DNA from: Flavobacteriaceae bacterium
GTDB taxonomy: Bacteria > Bacteroidota > Bacteroidia > Flavobacteriales > Flavobacteriaceae
Reading direction: 5' to 3'
NCBI GenBank assembly: GCA_947377425.1
Contig: CANCFZ010000019.1
Coordinates: 1-19,390 of the forward strand
DNA: 19,390 nt
This document shows positions 1 through 5,670 of this stretch, one piece after another; positions within the stretch are counted from its first letter, which is position 1, and every line of letters begins with the position of its first letter. The notes under the pieces are model-generated. The model saw only the letters and a list, made by a program, of their open reading frames with translations. It made no database searches and was not told the DNA's origin. The translations under genes and the position numbers were made by a program.

Positions 1-20
1 TTAAAGGTTTCTTTTGCCAT
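1..20 (-). CDS. tuf: elongation factor Tu, first codons only (partial)
   Basis: The ATG at 20-18 on the minus strand opens a frame reading M-A-K-E-T-F before the window ends. This is the usual beginning of EF-Tu in Bacteroidota. EF-Tu is the GTPase that carries aminoacyl-tRNA to the ribosome. The position directly downstream of a Thr-Tyr-Thr tRNA cluster fits the common arrangement of tRNA genes leading into tuf. Only six full codons are visible, so the call rests on this short match plus context. Confidence 0.72.
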
Positions 21-77
21 TTTACTTAATTTTTAATCTTAGTTATATATTTATTAGTGTTCAAATTTTCAATTTTG

Positions 78-149
78 AGCCAACTACGGGAATTGAACCC
101 GTGACCTCTTCCTTACCAAGGAAGCACTCTACCCCTGAGCTAAGTCGGC
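78..149 (-). tRNA. tRNA-Thr (anticodon GGU)
   Basis: The minus strand folds into a complete cloverleaf. The acceptor arms GCCGACT and AGTTGGC pair with one G-U. The anticodon stem CTTCC/GGAAG encloses loop TTGGTAA, giving anticodon GGT. The T arm is ACGGG-TTCAATT-CCCGT. CCA is not encoded. It reads ACC and ACU codons. It is the last tRNA before tuf, with 57 nt between its 3' end and the EF-Tu start. Confidence 0.97.
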
Positions 150-215
150 GGTAAAGATTTTAATATAATATTTGACATTAAATGATAATATCATAATCAT
201 ATCTAAAACTTCTTG

Positions 216-297
<82 letters not shown>

Positions 298-328
298 AAC
301 TTTCTTTATTGTTTTACCTTAAATTTTG

Positions 329-402
329 AGCCGGCGGAGGGACTCGAACCCACGACCTGCTGATTACAAATCAGCTGCTCTAGCCAACTGAGCTACGCTG
401 GC
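329..402 (-). tRNA. tRNA-Thr (anticodon UGU)
   Basis: The anticodon stem GCTGA/TCAGC encloses loop TTTGTAA, giving anticodon TGT for ACA codons. The acceptor arms GCCAGCG and CGCCGGC pair except for an A-C opposition at position 4-69. The T stem GTGGG/CCCTC has one T-T opposition. CCA is not encoded. It is the first tRNA of the cluster, starting 9 nt after the T-run of the preceding terminator. The two mismatches are unusual, but the fold and anticodon are clear. Confidence 0.94.
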
Positions 403-410
403 ATATACAA

Positions 411-439
411 CAAAAAAAGTCCGCTATTTCTAACGGACT
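411..439 (-). terminator. rho-independent terminator of hpf, just before the tRNAs
   Basis: On the minus strand, AGTCCG-like and CGGACT-like arms (418-423 and 434-439) form a 6-bp stem with a 10-nt loop, followed by a run of seven T (418-412). It lies 55 nt after the hpf stop and ends 9 nt before the 5' end of tRNA-Thr. The promoter motif for the tRNA genes lies immediately upstream, so the hairpin is placed exactly where the tRNA transcript should begin. Confidence 0.8.
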
Positions 440-440
440 G

Positions 441-448
441 CAAATGTA
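441..448 (-). promoter_or_regulatory. -7 element for the tRNA-tuf transcript
   Basis: The minus strand reads TACATTTG, a full match to the Bacteroidetes -7 consensus TAnnTTTG. It is the only candidate between hpf and the tRNAs. The upstream region is AT-rich but has no TTG at the usual 17-23 nt spacing, so the -33 part is not recognisable. Initiation a few bases downstream would fall inside the 5' arm of the terminator hairpin. Confidence 0.55.
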
Positions 449-493
449 GGTATTTTTATTTTTTAATAAAAATATTTTTTGCAAAAATTTTCA

Positions 494-796
494 CTAAATA
501 TGCGTTCTGGTTTTTTCTTTTCTTTTTACCAACAATCTTTCTAAAGATTCGGCAGATAATTCAACAGCTTCTTCAAAAGTTTTGCATTGTTTTTTTACTA
601 AAAAATCATCCCCTGGCACATTAATTTTTATCTCAACAATCTTGTTTTCTTTATCACTTGTATTTTCAACTTTCAAATAAACGTCAGAAGAAACAATTTT
701 GTCATAATACTTTTCTAATTTATCCATTCTTAGTTGCACAAAATCAATCAATTTTCTGTCAACTGTAAAATTTACTGCATTTACATTTACCTTCAT
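494..796 (-). CDS. hpf: ribosome hibernation-promoting factor, short form
   Basis: This 100-residue protein has the HPF/RaiA fold signature. An N-terminal beta strand (MKVNVNAVNF) precedes a helix (RKLIDFVQLRMDKLEKYYDK). Further strands (VYLKVEN, NKIVEIKINVPG) and a C-terminal helix with a basic tail (ERLLVKRKEK) follow. The family binds the 30S decoding region of idle ribosomes and blocks mRNA and tRNA binding in stationary phase. Its length fits the short HPF without the C-terminal dimerisation domain. It lies 30 nt after xerC with no promoter motif in the gap, so the two are probably cotranscribed. A terminator follows 55 nt downstream. Confidence 0.93.
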   Translation of the reverse strand: MKVNVNAVNFTVDRKLIDFVQLRMDKLEKYYDKIVSSDVYLKVENTSDKENKIVEIKINVPGDDFLVKKQCKTFEEAVELSAESLERLLVKRKEKTRTHI

Positions 797-826
797 AATT
801 TTTAAATTAATAGTTATACTTTAGAA

Positions 827-1720
827 TTATTTATTATTTCTTGGATGCGCATCACCATATACTTTTTTTAGCTCAGCTAAACTATTGTGCGTATAAACTT
901 GAGTTGATGCCAAACTTGAATGTCCTAACAATTCTTTTACTGAGTTTAGATCGGCTCCGTTATTTAGCATGTGAGTCGCAAACGTATGACGTAAAATATG
1001 CGGACTCTTTTTTACCTTCTCGGAGACATTACTAAAGTAATAATTTATTAAACGATAAACAAACGAATCATTCAATTTAACGCCTTTTAACATTAAAAAA
1101 AAATATTCATTATCTTTAACGCATTCTAAATGAGCTCTTTCCAACAAATATAAATCAATTTGTTTTGAAATAATTGGCAAAATTGGAAGAATTCTTTCTT
1201 TATTTCGTTTTCCTAGCACCTTTAATGTATTTTTCGACAAATCAACGTTTTGCAGTTTCAAATTAATCAATTCTACTCTTCTCACTCCTGTAGTATAAAA
1301 AAGATCAATTATTAATTTATCTCTAATTCCGTCAAATCCATCTGGATATTTAATATTATTTAACACATTGTCTAGTTCCTTTTCCGAAAAAGGTATCTGA
1401 ATTTTTTTAGGAGTTTTTAATGATTTATGCTTCAACAAAGGGCTTGATTCTATCTGTTTTATTTTTAACAAAAACTTATAGAACGATTTTAAAGAGGAAA
1501 TTTTTCGGTTTACAGAACTATTTGAAATTCCAACATCAACCATAGAAACTATCCAACTTCGAATCATGCTATAATTTACAACAACTAAATTTTCTTCATC
1601 AAAATTGATTTTAATAAACTCTTGAAAAAAAATCAAGTCATTTACATAAGCATTTACGGTATGTAACGAATAGTTTTTCTCGAGTTGAAGATAATCTTGG
1701 AAGGCTTTTTGGTTATTCAT
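827..1720 (-). CDS. xerC: tyrosine site-specific recombinase, XerC type
   Basis: This 297-residue recombinase has an N-terminal SAM-like core-binding domain (about 1-95) and a C-terminal catalytic domain. All catalytic residues are visible: R147 (TTGVRRVEL), K171, H241 and R244 (HILRHTFATH), H267 (LGHSS) and nucleophile Y276 (QVYTH). Xer recombinases resolve chromosome dimers at dif. The ATG at 1720 is preferred over one 14 codons upstream because the extension (MLLAFFLLTISNIH) overlaps the leader just after the terminator T-run. Xer proteins also normally begin close to the core-binding domain. The gene sits between rpsU and hpf, its usual place in Bacteroidota, here separated from rpsU by an extra module. 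Whether it is strictly XerC or XerD cannot be settled from sequence alone. Confidence 0.92.
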   Translation of the reverse strand: MNNQKAFQDYLQLEKNYSLHTVNAYVNDLIFFQEFIKINFDEENLVVVNYSMIRSWIVSMVDVGISNSSVNRKISSLKSFYKFLLKIKQIESSPLLKHKSLKTPKKIQIPFSEKELDNVLNNIKYPDGFDGIRDKLIIDLFYTTGVRRVELINLKLQNVDLSKNTLKVLGKRNKERILPILPIISKQIDLYLLERAHLECVKDNEYFFLMLKGVKLNDSFVYRLINYYFSNVSEKVKKSPHILRHTFATHMLNNGADLNSVKELLGHSSLASTQVYTHNSLAELKKVYGDAHPRNNK

Positions 1721-1742
1721 ATGTATATTAGAAATAGTCAAC

Positions 1743-1787
1743 AAAAAAAACGCTAGTAACAAAGTTATAAAACTTTAATTACTAACG
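1743..1787 (-). terminator. terminator hairpin in repeat copy A
   Basis: On the minus strand the arms at 1787-1771 and 1766-1751 pair as 6 bp, a small internal loop, then 6 more bp, around the loop TTAT. Eight T follow (1750-1743). It lies 20 nt after the stop of the frameshifted outer-membrane gene and upstream of xerC. It would end transcription of the outer-membrane module. Its 3' arm contains the promoter-like motif TAACTTTG. Confidence 0.78.
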
Positions 1788-1810
1788 ATACTATTATGTA
1801 AGAAAATTAA
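1751..1810. repeat. direct repeat copy A, next to xerC
   Basis: About 60 bp match copy B at 3007-3067 in the same orientation. The first 39 positions differ at one base (A in A, G in B). The remainder is similar with small gaps and ends in the shared AGAAAATTAA. The core is the terminator palindrome. The distal end overlaps the stop codon of the frameshifted outer-membrane gene. The two copies bracket the extra module between rpsU and xerC, as expected if the inserted segment duplicated or shared the original rpsU-xerC intergenic sequence. Confidence 0.9.
1760..1767 (-). promoter_or_regulatory. candidate -7 element for xerC-hpf, inside the hairpin
   Basis: The minus strand reads TAACTTTG, matching TAnnTTTG, on the 3' side of the terminator hairpin in copy A. 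A start a few bases downstream gives a leader of about 35 nt to the xerC ATG. No TTG lies at the expected upstream distance, so support comes from the -7 match and the absence of another motif before xerC. Confidence 0.42.
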
Positions 1811-2459
1811 TTTTTAGCTTTTGCCAAATTAAAATAATAAACAACTTCAAAAGAAAAAACATCTTTTGTGTTGATTTCAACTTTATTGTGATTTAGTTTT
1901 GTCATCAAACTACCCGCATCAATATTTTGATAAAATAAATTTAGCGCAATGGAGTCGGATTTTTTTGTTTTAGATAAATTGAAAATTATTCCTACTCCCA
2001 ATCCTAGTGATTGTTTTGTTCCTTTTATTGTTTCTTTCTCACGAATAGATTTTGTAGCATCGTTTTGATTTATCAATAAATAATCGCCTAGCGCTTCAAT
2101 TTTAGAAAAATTATATTTAGGTAAAATTGAAAATAATAAAACTCATCCTCATCTTTAAATAGCATTATTTTAGGACTGAACCCAACATTCAAAACAGCAA
2201 TTTTTCTACTAAAAACATCAATTATATTTCCTTGGCTGTCATAATCTGTTTGATTTTCAAATCCGCCAAAAAAATAATTCAATTCAAATTCTGGCTTTAA
2301 ATATTTTTTGAAATTCAACTCCAAACCTGTTTTAAGATTGTAATAACTACTATTAGAAAACTCAGAATGTCTATTATAACCAGCACCAATCAAAGGTCTT
2401 ACTGTTTGAGATTTAACTGAAAATGTAACTATTAAAATCAAAAGAAATTTCTGTTTCAT
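1807..2459 (-). pseudogene. frameshifted outer-membrane beta-barrel protein
   Basis: Two adjacent frames together make one secreted protein of about 217 residues. The first (ATG 2459) starts with signal peptide MKQKFLLILIVTFSVKSQ and runs through barrel-like strands to FYYFQF, then goes out of frame and stops at 2088. The other frame continues in register as ILPKYNFSKIEALGDYLL, then more amphipathic strands (SLGLGVGIIFNL, FSFEVVYYFNL) to the stop at 1807. Restoring one A near 2127 (CAATTTT to CAAATTTT) gives the smooth join FYYFQILPKYNF. It starts 1 nt after the upstream outer-membrane gene, so the pair was translated together. Function is unknown. A sequencing error or a phase-variable tract would look the same. 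Confidence 0.75.
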
Positions 2460-2460
2460 A

Positions 2461-2988
2461 TTATTTTCCTATTACCCAGCCTACTGTAAAATTTAGAATT
2501 GGTAAAACTTTATGAGATTGTTGATTACTCAAATTATAACCTAAACCAGCATTAGCACTTAAATTAATACCGCATTTATAAGTTTTTTGAAATCCCCAAA
2601 CTCCACCAAATGTCAAACCATCATAACTGCTTATATAAATATCATTACCCAAAGGTTTTAAATAATAAGATGCGCTAAAAGCAATAAAGCCTCCTGAGTT
2701 ATTTGAAATACTCTTTCCTTTAGAAATTCTTTTTTCAAAATTATAATAATATCGGTATTGCCCTCTTAAAAAAGGAGAAGCTAAAAAAGTAGTTTTATTG
2801 TTATGAGCCGCAAAACCAAAACTTAAATTAGTATCTAAACACAACGTAGTGGTATTAGTCAACCCTTTTTCATAAGTAAATCCTGGATTTAGTATGTTAA
2901 TTTTAAAAAGGTTTTCTTTTGTCTTCTTTTCGTTTTGAGCTATCACAAAGAAAGGAAGACATAAAAGTATAAAAAAATATTTTTTCAT
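2461..2988 (-). CDS. small secreted outer-membrane beta-barrel protein, function unknown
   Basis: This 175-residue protein has a clear signal peptide (MKKYFFILLCLPFFVIAQ) followed by alternating beta strands rich in Gly and aromatic residues (FLRGQYRYYYNF, GGFIAFSASYYL). It ends in LPILNFTVGWVIGK, a barrel-closing type of strand. No enzyme motif is visible. The ATG at 2988 is chosen over one 10 codons upstream because it begins the signal peptide directly. The start lies only 18 nt after the rpsU terminator hairpin, leaving no room for a separate conventional promoter except the motif inside that hairpin. The next gene starts 1 nt after its stop. Both genes sit inside the direct-repeat-bounded insert. 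Confidence 0.8.
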   Translation of the reverse strand: MKKYFFILLCLPFFVIAQNEKKTKENLFKINILNPGFTYEKGLTNTTTLCLDTNLSFGFAAHNNKTTFLASPFLRGQYRYYYNFEKRISKGKSISNNSGGFIAFSASYYLKPLGNDIYISSYDGLTFGGVWGFQKTYKCGINLSANAGLGYNLSNQQSHKVLPILNFTVGWVIGK

Positions 2989-3000
2989 ATTTATAAAATA

Positions 3001-3043
3001 AAAAATCGCTAGTAACAAAGTTATGAAACTTTAATTACTAACG
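3001..3043 (-). terminator. terminator hairpin of rpsU, in repeat copy B
   Basis: It has the same stem-loop as copy A: arms 3043-3027 and 3022-3007 on the minus strand. A T-rich stretch follows, less uniform than in copy A (ATTTTTTATTTT). It lies 27 nt after the rpsU stop codon and is probably the ancestral rpsU terminator. Confidence 0.75.
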
Positions 3044-3067
3044 ATTAAATATGTATAAGAAAATTAA
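3007..3067. repeat. direct repeat copy B, next to rpsU
   Basis: This is the partner of copy A at 1751-1810, same orientation, with 38 of the first 39 positions identical and a related tail ending AGAAAATTAA. The unit from the start of A to just before B is 1256 bp. Homologous recombination between the copies would remove both outer-membrane genes and leave rpsU, one terminator and xerC. Confidence 0.9.
3016..3023 (-). promoter_or_regulatory. candidate -7 element for the outer-membrane module
   Basis: TAACTTTG on the minus strand matches TAnnTTTG and lies on the 3' side of the rpsU terminator hairpin. Initiation just downstream would give a leader of roughly 20 nt before the ATG at 2988. No -33 element is visible. 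Readthrough from rpsU is the alternative. Confidence 0.4.
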
Positions 3068-3070
3068 GTA

Positions 3071-3265
3071 TTAATTTTCTAAACCGTCTTTCATGTTTTG
3101 AATGTAAGCCGCTTTTTGGAACTTCATTCTATTTTTAACAGAAGGTTTAATAAATGCAGTACGTGCACGCAACTGACGAACAGTTCCTGTTTTATCAAAT
3201 TTTCTTTTATAGCGCTTTAATGCTCTATCGATATTTTCTCCGTCTTTAATTGGTATAATTAACAT
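3071..3265 (-). CDS. rpsU: 30S ribosomal protein bS21
   Basis: This 64-residue basic protein has the bS21 pattern: MLIIPIKDGENIDRALKRYK, then a basic helical stretch (KFDKTGTVRQLRARTAFIKP) and a Lys/Arg-rich end (SVKNRMKFQKAAYI). bS21 sits on the 30S platform beside the 3' end of 16S rRNA. In Bacteroidota it helps hide the anti-Shine-Dalgarno sequence together with bS18 and bS6. The ATG at 3265 is set by a strong Shine-Dalgarno 8 nt upstream, the only strong one noticed in this window. The gene has its own promoter (TTG-N19-TACTTTTG) and terminator. Confidence 0.96.
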   Translation of the reverse strand: MLIIPIKDGENIDRALKRYKRKFDKTGTVRQLRARTAFIKPSVKNRMKFQKAAYIQNMKDGLEN

Positions 3266-3273
3266 AATATAGA

Positions 3274-3281
3274 CACCTCCT
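3274..3281 (-). promoter_or_regulatory. exceptionally strong Shine-Dalgarno site of rpsU
   Basis: The minus strand reads AGGAGGTG, eight bases complementary to the 16S rRNA anti-Shine-Dalgarno, with 8 nt to the ATG. Other gene starts in the window show no comparable site. In Bacteroidota the anti-Shine-Dalgarno is sequestered when bS21 is present, and ribosomes lacking bS21 can use such a site. This placement therefore fits autogenous control of bS21 synthesis. Confidence 0.9.
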
Positions 3282-3294
3282 CTCGTTAAGGCTG

Positions 3295-3324
3295 CAAAAG
3301 TAGATAATAAATATTAATTATCAA
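3295..3324 (-). promoter_or_regulatory. rpsU promoter (TTG-N19-TACTTTTG)
   Basis: The -7 element TACTTTTG is at 3302-3295 and a TTG is at 3324-3322 on the minus strand, separated by 19 nt. Both parts match the Bacteroidetes primary-sigma consensus. The predicted leader is about 25 nt and contains the strong Shine-Dalgarno. Confidence 0.75.
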
Positions 3325-3341
3325 TTATCAATTGTCAATTA
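3310..3341. repeat. short TCAATTA-type tandem repeat
   Basis: The plus strand holds three imperfect copies of a unit like ATTATCA/ATTGTCA between the rpsU promoter and the acyl-CoA dehydrogenase stop codon. One copy supplies the rpsU -33 TTG. It appears to be simple intergenic filler between genes. A related TAGACAA-type run follows rnhB at 18874-18896. Confidence 0.6.
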
Positions 3342-4508
3342 TTTCACCGCTGGCTGATAATTTTGTTTGTCAATTATCATTTTTGATAAAATTTCTCTCA
3401 AAATTTCAGAAGTACCGCCTCCAATTGGACCTAAACGGCTGTCTCTTAATAATCGTGCTAATGGATATTCTTCCATGTAACCATAACCGCCTAACATTTG
3501 TAAACAACTATAAATAGTTTCATCAGCGACTTTAGTAGATTTTAATTTAGCCATTGTAGCTTCTTTAACTACATACTCACCTTGATTTAATCTAGCTACA
3601 GCTGCATAATTGAAGACTTTACAATGTTCAACATCAGTTGCGTGATCGACCATTGTGTGTCTTAATGCTTGAAATTTATTGATTTTAGTGCCAAATGCTT
3701 CGCGTTGCGACATGTAATCGATAGTATAATCAATTGCATATTCAGCTCTGGCATGGGCATTTATGGCCATAATTAATCGTTCTAAAGCAAAATGTTGCAT
3801 GATATAAGGAAAACCTTTTCCTTCTTCACCCATTAAATTTTCTTCAGGAATTTCTACATTATCAAATGCAATTTCAGCTGTATCGGATGCTCTCCAACCT
3901 AGTTTATCTAATTTTGTAGCCGAAATTCCTTTTAGATTAGTATCCATCAGAAAAATACTGATTCCTTTATTTCCCAAATCTGGACTTGTTTTTGCAGCTA
4001 CCACATAATAATCAGCATAAACTCCATTTGTTATAAACGTTTTTGATCCGTTGATAATGAATTTATTACCTTTTTTTATAGCCGTTGTTCTCATTCCGGC
4101 AACATCACTTCCTCCAAAAGGTTCGGTAATACACAAACCTCCAATTTTATCTCCCGAAATACTTGGTGCTAAATAATCTTGTTTAATTCGTTCATCACCT
4201 TCGGCATTCAAGTGAGTCATTGCAAGATAAGCGTGTGCCCACATTGCAGCAGCAAAACCAGAAGATTTTATTTTTTGAAGTTCCTCCAAAAAAACAACCG
4301 TGTAAAACAAATCTAAGTTTAATCCTCCGTAAGCTTCTGGATAATTGATACCGAAAAAGCCCATTTCGCCAAATTTCTTCCAAATAAAGCGTTCTATTGT
4401 GCCTGTTTTTTCCCATTTTTCAATGTGTGGCACTACTTCTTTTTGCAAAAAATCTTGTAAACTTTTTCTAAACGATTCGTGTTCTTCTGTAAAATATATT
4501 GAATTCAT
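3339..4508 (-). CDS. acyl-CoA dehydrogenase family protein
   Basis: This 389-residue FAD enzyme has the complete acyl-CoA dehydrogenase architecture. There is an N-terminal helical domain (about 1-120), a middle beta domain with the FAD-contact motif LCITEPFGGSDV (125-136) and FITNG, and a C-terminal helical domain ending in GGYGYMEEYPLARLLRD and GGGTSEI. The family introduces a trans-2,3 double bond into acyl-CoA and passes electrons to ETF. The usual catalytic Glu of the short- and medium-chain type, just before GTS, is Gly here. E243 in FALERL matches the alternative position used by isovaleryl-CoA and long-chain enzymes. A branched- or long-chain substrate is therefore likely but not proven. 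It begins 30 nt after the helix-hairpin-helix gene and is probably in the same transcript. Confidence 0.93.
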   Translation of the reverse strand: MNSIYFTEEHESFRKSLQDFLQKEVVPHIEKWEKTGTIERFIWKKFGEMGFFGINYPEAYGGLNLDLFYTVVFLEELQKIKSSGFAAAMWAHAYLAMTHLNAEGDERIKQDYLAPSISGDKIGGLCITEPFGGSDVAGMRTTAIKKGNKFIINGSKTFITNGVYADYYVVAAKTSPDLGNKGISIFLMDTNLKGISATKLDKLGWRASDTAEIAFDNVEIPEENLMGEEGKGFPYIMQHFALERLIMAINAHARAEYAIDYTIDYMSQREAFGTKINKFQALRHTMVDHATDVEHCKVFNYAAVARLNQGEYVVKEATMAKLKSTKVADETIYSCLQMLGGYGYMEEYPLARLLRDSRLGPIGGGTSEILREILSKMIIDKQNYQPAVK

Positions 4509-4538
4509 ATCTATAACGCTGATTTTTATGTTATTTTT

Positions 4539-5435
4539 TTAGAATTCCAAATATAAGGCAATTATTTTTATTTTATCAACAGGAAAAGCTTTAATATTTG
4601 CTAAATCCTCAATTTTTAAATCTCCGTTCATGCTTCGGTAAGTAACAATGTTTTTAGAAATTGGATATTTAAAATAAGGAAACTGACCTAACTCTTTAAT
4701 TGAAGCGTTATTAATATTGATTTTTTTAATTTTTGGCAACGAAGTAATTTTGAAATACTTGTTCAAACTTGCTAAAACTTCAGGCGATAATCCCCAAATA
4801 TCATTCATTTGATCCATTGAAACGAAACAACCATAACCCTCTTTTTGAAACAAAATTCTGTCGGAAATTGCGTCACCAATTCCTGAAATTTTCATCAAAT
4901 CTTCTTTTGTGGCTTGGTTAATGTCTAAAACTTTTAGCGCTTCTTTCTTTGGGTATTCTTTCCAATTTGGATTTGATTTTGAATAACCATTAGAATTCTG
5001 ATTTTTATTGGTTACCCAATCTGGGAATTTAAAATAGGGCGAAATCGCATTAAGTAATGAATCGGAAATTCCTGTGACTTTTTGAAACTCCTCAGGTGAA
5101 TTGGCAAATTTTCCTTGTTTTCTAAAAGCTAACAGCCTATTTATTTCGTCGGTTTTCATTCCGAGTTTGTATCCTTTAAAATCAGTTATAAAATTGGGAT
5201 TAAAAGGATAAATCGTATAGGTAGTTGTACTTTTCTTTGTTTTTAAAGTATCAATATTTGCTTGAAGTGATAGCCAATTTTGTTCTTCTGGAGTTTGTTT
5301 TTTATCTGAATTAAAATCTACAAAATAATAGGCAACTTGCAATCCGATTATAATTACAAACAAGAGTAGTATTCCTTTTCGTTGGTCTTTTGAAAAGGTT
5401 AAGATTGTTTTGAATGGATTATTATTTTCTTGCAT
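4539..5435 (-). CDS. membrane-anchored helix-hairpin-helix (ComEA-like) protein
   Basis: This 298-residue protein has a short cytoplasmic N-terminus and one transmembrane helix at about 20-40. Three successive helix-hairpin-helix-like units follow: about 76-135 (GISDSLLNAISPYF), 169-228 (LDINQATKEDLMKISGIGDAI, the most canonical ComEA-type) and 238-297 (ININNASIKELGQFPYF). Such units bind DNA non-specifically in ComEA and repair proteins. With a single N-terminal anchor the domain is probably outside the inner membrane, so a role in handling DNA at the envelope is possible but inferred. It lies 13 nt after the PspC gene and 30 nt before the acyl-CoA dehydrogenase. Confidence 0.86.
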   Translation of the reverse strand: MQENNNPFKTILTFSKDQRKGILLLFVIIIGLQVAYYFVDFNSDKKQTPEEQNWLSLQANIDTLKTKKSTTTYTIYPFNPNFITDFKGYKLGMKTDEINRLLAFRKQGKFANSPEEFQKVTGISDSLLNAISPYFKFPDWVTNKNQNSNGYSKSNPNWKEYPKKEALKVLDINQATKEDLMKISGIGDAISDRILFQKEGYGCFVSMDQMNDIWGLSPEVLASLNKYFKITSLPKIKKININNASIKELGQFPYFKYPISKNIVTYRSMNGDLKIEDLANIKAFPVDKIKIIALYLEF

Positions 5436-5448
5436 TACTATTTAAATT

Positions 5449-5670
5449 TTACAAATCAAAAACTGATGTTCGTTTGGCTCGAATTAAATCTTTTAATTTT
5501 ATCCAGAATGCTAGGGTTAAATAAAATCCAAATCCAATTCCTACTGTAATGAATGAAATGTATATAAAAAATAATCGCACGCTGGTGGCACGCATGCCCA
5601 GCTTATCAGCTAAACGCGATGAAACGTGGAATCCGTGTTTTTCAAAAAAATAACGAATGTTGGTTATCAT
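5449..5670 (-). CDS. PspC-domain membrane protein
   Basis: This 73-residue protein has a PspC-type domain: basic N-terminus with LADKLGMRATSVRLFFIY, then one long hydrophobic segment (about 33-56, FIYISFITVGIGFGFYLTLAFW) and a basic tail. PspC proteins are small inner-membrane proteins of envelope stress systems. Many Bacteroidota carry short stand-alone versions of unclear role. The ATG overlaps the stop of the upstream DUF2851 gene in an ATGA arrangement (5667-5670), implying translational coupling. Confidence 0.87.
   Translation of the reverse strand: MITNIRYFFEKHGFHVSSRLADKLGMRATSVRLFFIYISFITVGIGFGFYLTLAFWIKLKDLIRAKRTSVFDL

Noticed and set aside
1721..1762. Upstream start of xerC at 1762
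   Set aside because: The added residues are encoded by the leader and part of the repeat including its T-run, and would place the start at the terminator hairpin itself.
2989..3018. Upstream start of the first outer-membrane gene at 3018
   Set aside because: It would begin inside the terminator hairpin and put ten residues before an otherwise ideal signal peptide.
3310..3341. CRISPR-like or regulatory array from the TCAATTA units
   Set aside because: Units are about 7 bp and contiguous with no spacers, so this is a simple AT-rich repeat.
4195..4416. 73-codon minus-strand frame inside the acyl-CoA dehydrogenase gene
   Set aside because: It is an out-of-frame shadow of conserved coding sequence, Cys- and Arg-rich with no sensible start context.
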